Shown piece after piece: positions 9,512 through 18,335 of a DNA stretch of 64,000 nt. Where the stretch lies: NCBI GenBank assembly GCA_026390815.1, contig JAPLFH010000041.1, positions 100,016 to 164,015 on the forward strand, in the 5' to 3' direction. The notes beneath the pieces were generated by a model. It did no database searches and was not told where the DNA came from. It worked only from the letters and a program-made list of their open reading frames with translations. Origin of the DNA: Ignavibacteriales bacterium (lineage in GTDB: Bacteria; Bacteroidota; Ignavibacteria; Ignavibacteriales; SURF-24). Positions within the stretch are counted from its first letter, which is position 1, and each line of letters begins with the position of its first letter. A program made the position numbers and the translations under genes.

Positions 9512-10061
9512 TGAAAATATAATTGGGACAGTTTCGAATTTAACCGAAGACTCTCATGTTCAATTCGTAGTTCAGTTAATGTTAGTTGTTATGTGCGTTT
9601 TGTTTTTATTTACAAATGCGGAAGCTCATTCAAAAAAGAAAGCTAAAGTAAAACGGCATCACAAGGTTCATACTAAAGTTATCAATCATAAAAAAATCAG
9701 TCTTGGTCAAATAAATTTTAAGGAATTTGATACTATAAAACCGGAAAATTTTAATTTTTCATTAGAACAAAATTCTCCAAATCCTTTCAGAGATTCCACA
9801 TTGATTAAATACCACGTTGCAAGTAAATGCAATGTTACATTGGAAATTTATAATGATAAAATTGAAAGAGTAGCCGAGCTTGTTAATAATGTTGAAGAAA
9901 ACGGTGACTATGCTATTCCATTCAAAACTGAAACTACTAATGGCAGGCTACCAAATGGTATTTATTTTTACCGGTTGCGCGCTGGCGAATTTGTAGAAGT
10001 TAAAAAGATGATAATTATGAATGAAGGATTGGCTTTCTTAGATGAACGAAAAGAACTTTAA
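9498..10061 (+). CDS. Short exported protein with a type IX secretion C-terminal sorting domain
   Basis: The last ~85 residues match the T9SS type A sorting domain: LEQNSPNPFRDSTLIKYHV, LEIYNDKIERVAELV and NGIYFYRLRAG with a short basic end. Such domains direct export through the type IX system and anchoring at the cell surface. Before it there is only a hydrophobic stretch (residues ~28-44, ending NAEA) and a Lys/His-rich linker, so there is no recognisable cargo. The start at 9498 has GAGG 6 bases upstream and overlaps smc by 14 bases. A start at the ATG at 9579 would give a cleaner signal peptide but has no good ribosome-binding site. The gene overlaps the next by 20 bases. Confidence 0.8.
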   Translation: MLLLNENIIGTVSNLTEDSHVQFVVQLMLVVMCVLFLFTNAEAHSKKKAKVKRHHKVHTKVINHKKISLGQINFKEFDTIKPENFNFSLEQNSPNPFRDSTLIKYHVASKCNVTLEIYNDKIERVAELVNNVEENGDYAIPFKTETTNGRLPNGIYFYRLRAGEFVEVKKMIIMNEGLAFLDERKEL

Positions 10062-10761
10062 AATATTTGTCGATTTTGATGGAACGATCACTAAAATTGA
10101 TGTTGGTGAAGCATTCGTTAATTCTTTTGGTAATTCGGAAAGGAATAGCGAGATAATCCAGCTATGGATTGAAAATAAAATTACTTCTCCGGAAAGTTGG
10201 TTCCTAATGTTCGAACATGTTCGGTTTGATGAAAATGCTTTTGATAAGTTCTTGGATAAAATTGAAATTGATAAAAGTTTTTCCGGTTTCGTTGCTTATT
10301 GCCACCTGAATAGTTTTGAAGTAAGAGTTTTAAGTGATGGCTTTGATCTTTACATAGATAAAATTTTGAAAAGAGAAACGCTTTCTGATCTGGAAGTGTT
10401 TTGTAATAAAGCTAAAATAAATGCAGAAGAACAAATCATTCCAACATTTCCTTATGGTGATGAGGAATGTAAACATTGTGGCAACTGCAAACGGAATCAC
10501 ATCCTCTCCAATTGCGGTGATGAAGATTATATAATTTACATAGGCGATGGTTACTCTGATAAATGCCCCATTGAATTTTGTGATTATGTGTTTGCGAAAG
10601 ATTCTCTTTTGAAATTTTGTGAAATAAACCGCATTACTTATTTCCCGTTTCAAAACTTTGATGATGTTATCAAAAAGTTAGAAGAGTTAAAAAGCAAAAA
10701 AAGGTTGAAGAAAAAATTTCAAGCTGAAGTAAAACGCAAAAATGTTTTTATGCAAGGCTAA
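10042..10761 (+). CDS. HAD-superfamily phosphatase, MtnX-like (HAD-IB)
   Basis: This is a 239-aa phosphatase of the haloacid dehalogenase superfamily. Motif I is VDFDGTIT (residues ~11-18), motif II is around VLSDGFD, and motif III is IYIGDGYSDKC. A CKHCGNCKRN cysteine cluster near residue 150 is also common in MtnX-like proteins, which act on 2-hydroxy-3-keto-5-methylthiopentenyl-1-phosphate or on other phosphomonoesters. No other methionine-salvage gene is nearby, so the substrate is open. The C-terminal ~35 residues are Lys/Arg-rich. The gene overlaps the T9SS-tail gene by 20 bases and is probably translationally coupled to it. Confidence 0.82.
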   Translation: MNEKNFKIFVDFDGTITKIDVGEAFVNSFGNSERNSEIIQLWIENKITSPESWFLMFEHVRFDENAFDKFLDKIEIDKSFSGFVAYCHLNSFEVRVLSDGFDLYIDKILKRETLSDLEVFCNKAKINAEEQIIPTFPYGDEECKHCGNCKRNHILSNCGDEDYIIYIGDGYSDKCPIEFCDYVFAKDSLLKFCEINRITYFPFQNFDDVIKKLEELKSKKRLKKKFQAEVKRKNVFMQG

Positions 10762-10813
10762 TTTACAGGTTATTAGATTTAGTATTTATAAATATTTAAA
10801 AACATAAAAAAGA

Positions 10814-11401
10814 ATGAGCAATTTTCAATCAAAAATATTTAAATATAGAAGCTATACACCAATCCCGTTCCTTTTGCTGATGTTCCTTTATCAATGGGTA
10901 AATGTCTGGAGTTTTATCTTCGGCTTTATAATTGCATTAGCTGGTGAATGGATGCGACTGTGGGGTGTTAGCTATGCTGGCAGCGAAACCCGAACAACCG
11001 GAAGCGTTGGTGGTACATATTTAGTAATAAGCGGTCCATTCGCACATGTTAGAAATCCGCTTTACGTTGGCAATATGTTAATGTACCTGGGGATGGGTGT
11101 TATGTCTTTTGCGATTTTTCCATATCTGCAAATTTTGGCTTTGCTGTTCTTCTATTTTCAATATCGATTCATCATCAAAGAAGAAGAAGAATATTTAAAG
11201 AAAGCTTTCGGTAAAGATTATCAAGAGTATTTTAAAAATGTTCCAAGGTTTTTTCCCAGAGCATCCGCATATAAGAATCCAGGAATTCCTCAACCTAAAT
11301 TTAATTTTAAGGCAGGTATAAAATCGGAAAGAAGAACTTTGCAGGCATTTGCATTTGTAACAATAACTTTGTTGTTAATAAGAATCATTAGAGGAATTTG
11401 A
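10814..11401 (+). CDS. Isoprenylcysteine carboxyl methyltransferase-family membrane methyltransferase
   Basis: This is a 195-aa integral membrane protein with about four or five hydrophobic segments. It carries the family signature HVRNPLYVGNMLMYLG (~76-91) and the second SAM-site block KEEEEYLKKAFGKDYQEY with VPRFFPR (~135-165). Members transfer methyl groups from SAM to membrane-associated thiols or lipids; in bacteria the substrate is usually unknown. It is followed at once by the lipid A genes, overlapping lpxB by four bases (TTGA), so a lipid or envelope substrate is plausible but unproven. Confidence 0.82.
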   Translation: MSNFQSKIFKYRSYTPIPFLLLMFLYQWVNVWSFIFGFIIALAGEWMRLWGVSYAGSETRTTGSVGGTYLVISGPFAHVRNPLYVGNMLMYLGMGVMSFAIFPYLQILALLFFYFQYRFIIKEEEEYLKKAFGKDYQEYFKNVPRFFPRASAYKNPGIPQPKFNFKAGIKSERRTLQAFAFVTITLLLIRIIRGI

Positions 11402-12537
11402 ACAAGAACCTGTTAATAATTGCAGGGGAATCTTCTGGCGATTTGCACGGAGCATCTCTTGTAAAAGAATTGAAAAAGATGGACAAAAACATTTCTATTG
11501 TTGGCATTGGCGGTAACAAAATGAAAGCTGAAGGAATGGAACTGCTCTACCATATTAACCAAATGTCATTTCTGGGACTTGTGGAAATTCTAAAGCATAT
11601 TCCATTTATGAAAAGAGCCCAGGCAAATTTGATTGATGAAGTTAAGAAAAGAAATATTAAAACCGCTGTGCTTATAGATTATCCTGGGTTTAACTTAAAT
11701 ATTGCCTCACGCTTAAAAGCACTGGATGTAAAGCTGATCTATTTTATTTCCCCACAGGTTTGGGCTTGGGGCGCTGGAAGAATAAAAAAAATAAAAAGAT
11801 TAATTGATAAGATGCTCGTTATTCTTCCATTTGAAGAATTGCTGTTTAAGCGCGAAGGAATTGATGCTGAATTTATTGGTCATCCTTTACTTGAGCAGAT
11901 TGAGAATTATAAATTTTTAAGTCGGGATGAGTTGTTTGAAAAATGCGGATTGAATAAAAATCAAGAAATGCTTTTAGTGCTTCCGGGCAGCCGGGTTCAG
12001 GAAGTAAAGAAAATTTTCCCGCAAGCAATTTTAGCAGCAAATAAATTAGCCGAGGAATTTAATCTCCAGGTTGTTGTTGCTTGTTCGGATGATATTGAAG
12101 AAAAGATTTTTGCTGAAATATCACCAGTGGAAAATTTTAAGGTAGTTAAAGGATATACTTACGATTTGTATAAACAATCCCAAATTGGAATTATAAAATC
12201 CGGCACTTCAACACTGGAAGCAGGTTTGTTTGGGCTGCCAATGGTTATTGTATATTCAACCAATCCTTTAACTTTCTTTATTGGTAAAAAAATAGTCAAG
12301 ATTGATAGAATTGGTCTGGTAAATATTGTAGCAGAAGAAATGGTTGCACCGGAATTACTTCAGCAGGATGCAAACTCTAAAAAGATTTACGAAACAGTAA
12401 AATCAATTTTAATTGACAAGAATAGATATGATTCAATCAAACAAAAATTAAGTTTGTTGAAGCATAAGTTGGGAACAGCCGGTGCCGCCAAACGTGCAGC
12501 AGAAGTTGTTTACACTTTTTTAAGTAATTCTGATTGA
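11398..12537 (+). CDS. lpxB: Lipid-A-disaccharide synthase
   Basis: LpxB joins UDP-2,3-diacylglucosamine and lipid X to form the lipid A disaccharide at the cytoplasmic face of the inner membrane. The GT19 hallmarks are IAGESSGDLHGA at the N-terminus, FYFISPQVWAWG-type sequence around residues 115-122, the LPGSRVQEVKKI nucleotide-binding block (~197-208) and KSGTSTLEAGL (~265-275). The length is 379 aa, as usual. The start is a TTG that overlaps the stop of the methyltransferase gene; AGAGGA lies close upstream. It is the first of three consecutive lipid A-related genes. Confidence 0.95.
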   Translation: MNKNLLIIAGESSGDLHGASLVKELKKMDKNISIVGIGGNKMKAEGMELLYHINQMSFLGLVEILKHIPFMKRAQANLIDEVKKRNIKTAVLIDYPGFNLNIASRLKALDVKLIYFISPQVWAWGAGRIKKIKRLIDKMLVILPFEELLFKREGIDAEFIGHPLLEQIENYKFLSRDELFEKCGLNKNQEMLLVLPGSRVQEVKKIFPQAILAANKLAEEFNLQVVVACSDDIEEKIFAEISPVENFKVVKGYTYDLYKQSQIGIIKSGTSTLEAGLFGLPMVIVYSTNPLTFFIGKKIVKIDRIGLVNIVAEEMVAPELLQQDANSKKIYETVKSILIDKNRYDSIKQKLSLLKHKLGTAGAAKRAAEVVYTFLSNSD

Positions 12538-12544
12538 AGAAAAG

Positions 12545-13201
12545 ATGAGTTTCAAAAAACACAAACAGAATTTTTTGCGGTTTATCGGCAACCATCTTCT
12601 TTTCAGGTTAACGATGCTGCTTTGCAAAACATTAAAGATAAATATTAGAAATAGTGAAGCGATAAATAAATTTTATAATGAAAAGCAAAACTTTGTACTG
12701 GCGTTCTGGCATGGAACAATGTTAGTTCCCTGGTTCATTCATCGTAATAAAAACTTTGCGGCAATTGTAAGCAAAAGTAAAGATGGCGGCTTATTGGAAA
12801 GAGTGCTTAAACCACTCAACTATACCGTCGTGCGGGGCTCTAGCCATACAGGTGGAAGCATTGCTCTTGGAATTTTAGTGGATTACGCAAAGAATGAAAA
12901 ATCCATTGCAATTACCCCGGATGGACCGAAAGGTCCTCCAAGAAAATTGAAAGCCGGAGCAGTTATTGCAGCTAAGAGAGCAAAAATTCCATTGGTATTA
13001 CTTGGTGCCGGTTATCAGAAAAAAAGAGAACTAAGTAGCTGGGATAAATTTCAGGTTCCAATATTTTTCAGTAAGGTAAACCTTATTTATTCAGATCCGA
13101 TTTATATTGATAACGAATTATCATATGAAAAAACTTCTGAAGTAATTGAAGATTGTAATAAGAAATTAAATGAAATTCAGAAAGAGGCAGAAACTTTTTA
13201 A
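12545..13201 (+). CDS. DUF374 lysophospholipid acyltransferase-like protein
   Basis: This 218-aa protein resembles the DUF374 group of membrane-associated acyltransferases. Visible motifs are LAFWHGTMLVP (an H-containing catalytic block), VSKSKDGGLLERVL, VVRGSSHTGG and the conserved ITPDGPKGPPR loop. In lipid A clusters this family often sits beside or replaces LpxL-type acyltransferases, so it probably adds a fatty acid to lipid A or its precursor, or to Kdo2-lipid A. It lies 7 bp after lpxB and its last base is the first base of lpxK, which indicates tight coupling. Confidence 0.85.
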   Translation: MSFKKHKQNFLRFIGNHLLFRLTMLLCKTLKINIRNSEAINKFYNEKQNFVLAFWHGTMLVPWFIHRNKNFAAIVSKSKDGGLLERVLKPLNYTVVRGSSHTGGSIALGILVDYAKNEKSIAITPDGPKGPPRKLKAGAVIAAKRAKIPLVLLGAGYQKKRELSSWDKFQVPIFFSKVNLIYSDPIYIDNELSYEKTSEVIEDCNKKLNEIQKEAETF

Positions 13202-14262
13202 TGCTTTTTTTAAGAATCATATCGTTTCCACTTATTCCAGTTTATAAATGGATTATTTTATTTAGAAATATTTTTTTCGAAAAAGAAATATTTACATCGC
13301 ACAAGGTAGAAGCAAAAGTTATTTCAGTTGGCAATATTGTTGTCGGTGGTTCCGGCAAAACACCGGCAGTAATTTACATTACAAATCTGCTTAAGATTGC
13401 TGGAATTAAAGTTGGAGTTCTAAGCCGTGGATATGGTAGAAAATCAAAAGGCTTTCAACTTGTTTCCGATGGTAAAGATATTTTATGTGATGTTACAACT
13501 TGCGGAGATGAGTTGATTCTTACGGCTATGGAATGTAAAGTGCCGGCAGCCGCTTGTGAAAGTAGAGTTGAAGGCGCACAGAAATTAATAAAACAAACTG
13601 GTGTAAATACTATCATACTTGATGATGCATTTCAGCATAGATGGATAAAGCGGGATTTGGATATTCTTATTTTCGATCAAATGTTTTTAAGTAAACCCGG
13701 TGGAATGGATCAGAACCTTCTTCCAACTGGATTAATGCGGGAACCTTTCTCTTCTATCAAACGTGCGGATGCAATTATTATAAATAGAAAATTTTCTGAT
13801 TACTTCCCTATTCCTTCGGTACTTATTCCAGTATTTGGCGGAAAGAAAATTTTCAATGCATACTATAAAACAACCGGCATTGTTGATGTAAAAAATCATC
13901 AGTTTTATAAAGCAGAGGAATTCCATGGACAAAAAAGTTTGGTTGTAAGTGGTATCGCCCGTCCATCCTCTTTCTTAAATGCGTTAAAACAATATAATAT
14001 TGATGTTACAAATCAACTTATTTTCCAGGATCATAAACATTATGCAGAAAAAGAAATTCAGTTGATAAGAAAAAAGTTTTATTCAACTAACGCAAATTCA
14101 GTTATAACAACTGCCAAAGATGCTGTAAAACTAACTGAGTTTAGCAAAGAGCTTGACGATATTGATATATATTACTTGAAAATTGAACTTGAGATTGACA
14201 ACAAAGAAGAATTTGAAAAATTGATTTTAGAAAATATTAACAACTTTACTTCTTCGCAGTAA
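13201..14262 (+). CDS. lpxK: Tetraacyldisaccharide 4'-kinase
   Basis: LpxK phosphorylates the 4' position of the tetraacyl disaccharide to make lipid IVA. The N-terminal membrane-associated helix is followed by the atypical P-loop VGNIVVGGSGKTP (~42-54), LSRGYGRKSKGF and the DDAFQHRWIKRDLDI block that holds the catalytic Asp-His region. The length of 353 aa fits. It starts at the final base of the upstream acyltransferase stop codon, so lpxB, the acyltransferase and lpxK form one operon. Confidence 0.95.
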   Translation: MLFLRIISFPLIPVYKWIILFRNIFFEKEIFTSHKVEAKVISVGNIVVGGSGKTPAVIYITNLLKIAGIKVGVLSRGYGRKSKGFQLVSDGKDILCDVTTCGDELILTAMECKVPAAACESRVEGAQKLIKQTGVNTIILDDAFQHRWIKRDLDILIFDQMFLSKPGGMDQNLLPTGLMREPFSSIKRADAIIINRKFSDYFPIPSVLIPVFGGKKIFNAYYKTTGIVDVKNHQFYKAEEFHGQKSLVVSGIARPSSFLNALKQYNIDVTNQLIFQDHKHYAEKEIQLIRKKFYSTNANSVITTAKDAVKLTEFSKELDDIDIYYLKIELEIDNKEEFEKLILENINNFTSSQ

Positions 14263-14337
14263 AGAAAAATTACTGCCGGGAATATATAATGAACGAAGAA
14301 ATTTTATTTTTATTCACTAAATAATTGGAGAAAAAAT

Positions 14338-17124
14338 ATGGCTGACAAAAAACCAAAATATGTTTATTCTTTTCTGCCAGGTAAGGCAGATGGAAAAGCA
14401 GAAATGAAAAATCTACTCGGTGGTAAAGGTGCAAATCTTGCAGAAATGGCAAATATCGGATTGCCCGTTCCGGCAGGTTTTACAATTACAACTGAAGTTT
14501 GTACTTATTATATGAAATATGGAAAGAAACATCCTAAAGAATTAGAAGCACAGCTAAAAGATGCTCTTTCCAAAGTTGAAAAAGTAATGGGTGCAAAGTT
14601 TGGCGATCCAAATAATCCTTTATTAGTTTCTGTTCGTAGCGGTGCGCGTGCATCAATGCCGGGAATGATGGAAACTATTCTTAATGTTGGATTGAATGAT
14701 GTAACACGTGAAGGATTAATTAAGAGAACCAATAACCCACGTTTCGTTTACGATTCACAACGCCGGTTAATTCAAATGTATTCTGATGTTGTTATGGAAA
14801 AAGCTTCTGGTGTAGAAGTAGTGGAAGGTATGGGGGTTCGTGCGCAACTTGAAAGAGAATTGGAAAAGATGAAACAATCTCGCGGAGCTCACAACGATAC
14901 TGATTTAAGCGCTGATGATTTGAAAGAACTGATCGATATCTACAGAGCAAAAATAAAAGAAGTTCTTGGAAAAACATTTCCTGAAGATCCAATGCAACAG
15001 TTATGGGGTGCAATCAATGCTGTATTCCAAAGTTGGAATGGAAAACGTGCTATCTCTTACAGAAGAATAGAAGGAATTCCTGATGAGTGGGGAACCGCAG
15101 TAAACGTTCAATCAATGGTATTTGGCAATATGGGCGATTCATCTGCAACTGGTGTTGCATTCACAAGAAATCCTGCCACTGGTGAGAATTATTTTTATGG
15201 TGAGTGGCTGGCAAATGCACAGGGTGAAGATGTTGTAGCTGGAATAAGAACTCCAAATCCAATAAACGAAATTGGAAAGAGTGAACATACAGAACATCTT
15301 TCTTCGCTGGAAACTGCAATGCCAGCAACATATAAACAACTTCATAAAATTCAGCGCTCTCTCGAAAATCATTACCGTGATATGCTTGATATAGAATTTA
15401 CAATTCAGGATGGAAAACTTTATATGCTGCAATGCCGCGTAGGAAAACGTAATGGTCCTGCTGCTGTAAAGATGGCTCTTGATATGTACAAACAAAAATT
15501 GATCACAAAAGAAGAAGCTGTAATGCGTGTTCAACCTGCTCAGTTCGATGAACTTCTTCATCCTATTATTGATCCTGCATTTGAATTAAAAGCAAAACCA
15601 ATTGCAAAAGGATTGCCGGCTGGTCCTGGCGGAGCTTCCGGACAAGTTGTATTCACGGCAAACGATGCTGTTGCATGGGCAAAAGAAGGTAAGACTGTTA
15701 TATTAATTCGTGAAGAAACAAATCCAGAAGATATTGAAGGAATGAGAGCAGCACAAGCAATTCTAACCGCACGCGGCGGAATGACTTCCCACGCTGCATT
15801 GGTAGCACGTGGTTGGGGAAAATGCTGTATTGTTGGAGCTGGAACTGTAAAAGTGAACCTTGAAGAAAAAACATTCGTAGTTAACGGTGATACAATAAAA
15901 GAAGGCGACTATATAACTCTTAACGGTAGCAAGGGTACTGTTTATCTTGGTCAACTTCCAATGAAGAAGGCTGCTGAAGATAATCCAGAGTTCGTTGCAT
16001 TCATGAAAATATGCGATCAGGTTAGAAGATTGAAAGTAAGAACAAACGCAGACACACCGGAAGATGCAGCGAGAGCACGTGCCTTTGGTGCAGAAGGTAT
16101 CGGTTTGTTCAGAACGGAACACATGTTTTATGGAAAGCACTCAGAAGAACCGTTATTCAAATTAAGAAAGATGATCGTATCTAAAACAGAAGCAGAAAGA
16201 CGTGCTGCGCTTGATGAATTATTCCCTTATGTTAAAAAAGATATTAAAGGTACACTTGCAGCAATGGATGGATATTCCGTTACTATCAGAACGCTCGATC
16301 CACCACTTCACGAATTTGTTCCTCAACGTGAAGAAGAAAGAATTAAGTTATCTGAAAGTCTTGGAATTTCATTGGATGATTTGAATGAAAGAGCAGAAGC
16401 TTTACATGAAAACAATCCGATGATGGGACACCGTGGTGTTCGTTTGGGAATAACTTATCCGGAAGTTACTGAAATGCAGGTAAGAGCAATTTTTGAATCA
16501 ACAGCAGAATTGCTTAAGGAAGGTAAGAAGCCTTTTCCGGAAATTATGATTCCTGTTGTTGGTGTTGAAACTGAATTAAAACATCAATACAAATTGATTG
16601 AAAAGATTTACAAAGAAGTCTGTGCCAAATTCAACATAAAGAAAATTCCTCACCTTGTTGGAACAATGATTGAAATACCACGCGCTTGTCTGACTGCAGA
16701 TAAGATTGCTGAATATGCACAATTTTTCTCGTTCGGAACAAACGATTTAACTCAAATGGGTTTTGGTTATTCGCGTGATGATATTGGAGGATTTTTACCT
16801 GAATATTTGGATAAAAAAATTCTTCCCGTAGATCCATTCCAGGTTATCGATTTCGAAGGAATTGGTCAACTAATGCAAATGGCTGTAACTAAAGGAAGAA
16901 GCGTTCGCCCTGATTTGAAGATTGGAATTTGCGGAGAGCATGGCGGCGAACCAGCTTCAGTAGAATTCTGTCATCAATTAGGATTGAACTATGTAAGCTG
17001 TTCACCATTTAGAGTTCCTATTGCACGTTTAGCTGCTGCCAGAGCAGTTGTAAATGAAGCGAAAGCTAAAACTGCCGCTAAAAAACCAGCAGAAAAAAAA
17101 GTTAAAGCTTCTAAGAAAAAATAA
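14338..17124 (+). CDS. ppdK: Pyruvate, phosphate dikinase
   Basis: It converts pyruvate, ATP and Pi to phosphoenolpyruvate, AMP and PPi, reversibly. The nucleotide-binding domain begins LLGGKGANLAEM and includes VSVRSGARASMPGMM. The swivelling domain has the phospho-His motif GGMTSHAALVARGWGK (~480-495). The PEP domain has GIGLFRTEHMF and the C-terminal GICGEHGGEP with SCSPFRVPIARLAAAR. At 928 aa it is longer than typical (about 875-890 aa). The excess is a C-terminal tail of about 25 residues rich in Lys and Ala, ending KKVKASKKK. The start is preceded by TTGGAG. It stands alone, with a hairpin after it. Confidence 0.97.
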   Translation: MADKKPKYVYSFLPGKADGKAEMKNLLGGKGANLAEMANIGLPVPAGFTITTEVCTYYMKYGKKHPKELEAQLKDALSKVEKVMGAKFGDPNNPLLVSVRSGARASMPGMMETILNVGLNDVTREGLIKRTNNPRFVYDSQRRLIQMYSDVVMEKASGVEVVEGMGVRAQLERELEKMKQSRGAHNDTDLSADDLKELIDIYRAKIKEVLGKTFPEDPMQQLWGAINAVFQSWNGKRAISYRRIEGIPDEWGTAVNVQSMVFGNMGDSSATGVAFTRNPATGENYFYGEWLANAQGEDVVAGIRTPNPINEIGKSEHTEHLSSLETAMPATYKQLHKIQRSLENHYRDMLDIEFTIQDGKLYMLQCRVGKRNGPAAVKMALDMYKQKLITKEEAVMRVQPAQFDELLHPIIDPAFELKAKPIAKGLPAGPGGASGQVVFTANDAVAWAKEGKTVILIREETNPEDIEGMRAAQAILTARGGMTSHAALVARGWGKCCIVGAGTVKVNLEEKTFVVNGDTIKEGDYITLNGSKGTVYLGQLPMKKAAEDNPEFVAFMKICDQVRRLKVRTNADTPEDAARARAFGAEGIGLFRTEHMFYGKHSEEPLFKLRKMIVSKTEAERRAALDELFPYVKKDIKGTLAAMDGYSVTIRTLDPPLHEFVPQREEERIKLSESLGISLDDLNERAEALHENNPMMGHRGVRLGITYPEVTEMQVRAIFESTAELLKEGKKPFPEIMIPVVGVETELKHQYKLIEKIYKEVCAKFNIKKIPHLVGTMIEIPRACLTADKIAEYAQFFSFGTNDLTQMGFGYSRDDIGGFLPEYLDKKILPVDPFQVIDFEGIGQLMQMAVTKGRSVRPDLKIGICGEHGGEPASVEFCHQLGLNYVSCSPFRVPIARLAAARAVVNEAKAKTAAKKPAEKKVKASKKK

Positions 17125-17141
17125 AATAAAAACAGCATGCA

Positions 17142-17195
17142 GATGACACAGGTTAAACTAGTACAAAATATTTTACCAGTAAAATCTGTGTCATC
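17142..17195. repeat. Nested hairpins between ppdK and queA
   Basis: GATGACACAG at 17142-17151 pairs with CTGTGTCATC at 17186-17195. Inside it, directly against the 3' arm, ATTTTAC (17170-17176) pairs with GTAAAAT (17179-17185). The structure lies 18 bases after the ppdK stop and 40 bases before queA. No T-run follows, so its role as terminator, processing site or queA control element is undecided. Confidence 0.5.
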
Positions 17196-17235
17196 AACTT
17201 GCAATTGTTTTAAATGATTGAATGAAGGAGAGCAA

Positions 17236-18270
17236 ATGAAACTATCCGATTTTAAATACAATTATTCTAAAAATGCTATCGCAAAATTTCCAGTAGCAAA
17301 AAGAGATTCCGCTAAGATGATGGTTTTGAAGCGGGAAAATCAAGCTATAGAAAACAAAAAGTTTAGTGACCTTATTGATTTTATGGAAAAAGGTGATACA
17401 CTCGTAATTAATGAAACAAAGGTAATTCAAGCAAGATTATATGGCAAGAAAGAACGAACAAACGCTAAAATTGAAGTCTTTTTACTTAGAGAACTAAATA
17501 AGGAAGAATGTATTTGGGATGTAATTGTTGACCCTGCAAGAAAAGTAAGGATAGGAAACAGAATCTATTTTAATGATAAACTCTGGTGCGAAGTTATAGA
17601 TAATACAACTTCACGCGGAAGAACAGTTCGATTCAATCAGCCAGGCAATATTTTTAAGGCTGTAGAAAAAATTGGTCAAACACCGCTACCACCATACATT
17701 AAAAGAGATCCGGTTCCTGAAGATAAAGAAAACTACCAGACAGTTTTTGCAAAGGTAGATGGCGCAGTTGCAGCACCAACTGCTGGTTTACATTTTACAA
17801 ATGAACTGATTGAAAAGATTAAGAAAAAAGGAATAAAGATAGTTCCAATACTTCTTCACATCGGTCTTGGTACATTTCGCCCTGTGGAAGTAGAAGATTT
17901 GACAAAGCATAAAATGGATTCTGAATTCTTCGAAATTTCTGAAGCGACTGCCGAAGCAATAAACAAAACTATTATTTCAAAACAAAAAGTTTTTGTTGTT
18001 GGAACAAGTTCCTGCCGTGCACTTGAAAGCAGTGTAACTGCAGAAGGTTTTGTAAAACCTAATCGTGGCTGGACAGATAAATTCATCTTTCCACCTTATG
18101 AGTTTAAAATTGCTGATGCGCTGATAACTAATTTCCATGCACCGGAATCAACGTTAATTATGCTTGCTGCTGCATTTGCCGGTTACGACTTTTTAATAAA
18201 AGCATATAAGAAAGCACTTAAAGATAATTACCGCTTCCTTAGTTATGGCGATGCAATGCTAATAATATAA
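17236..18270 (+). CDS. queA: tRNA preQ1(34) S-adenosylmethionine ribosyltransferase-isomerase
   Basis: QueA transfers and isomerises the ribosyl part of SAM onto preQ1 at tRNA position 34, making epoxyqueuosine. It matches the family along its full length: MKLSDFKYNY, GDTLVINETKVIQARLYG, TPLPPYI and GAVAAPTAGLHFTNEL, LHIGLGTFRPV, VVGTSSCRALES, and the C-terminal FHAPESTLIML with the FLSYGDAMLI end. The ATG at 17236 is chosen (344 aa) because AAGGAGAG lies just upstream; an in-frame TTG at 17218 would include that site. No preQ1 riboswitch was recognised upstream. Confidence 0.97.
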   Translation: MKLSDFKYNYSKNAIAKFPVAKRDSAKMMVLKRENQAIENKKFSDLIDFMEKGDTLVINETKVIQARLYGKKERTNAKIEVFLLRELNKEECIWDVIVDPARKVRIGNRIYFNDKLWCEVIDNTTSRGRTVRFNQPGNIFKAVEKIGQTPLPPYIKRDPVPEDKENYQTVFAKVDGAVAAPTAGLHFTNELIEKIKKKGIKIVPILLHIGLGTFRPVEVEDLTKHKMDSEFFEISEATAEAINKTIISKQKVFVVGTSSCRALESSVTAEGFVKPNRGWTDKFIFPPYEFKIADALITNFHAPESTLIMLAAAFAGYDFLIKAYKKALKDNYRFLSYGDAMLII

Positions 18271-18335
18271 GTAGTATATAGTTGATAGCTTTTAATTATT
18301 AACGAAATTTGTTAATTAAACATAAGGGTGGCTTC

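Noticed and set aside
17125..17235. preQ1 riboswitch upstream of queA
   Set aside because: The gap holds a nested hairpin but none of the short preQ1 aptamer pseudoknot pattern that I could recognise, and queA is not the usual target.
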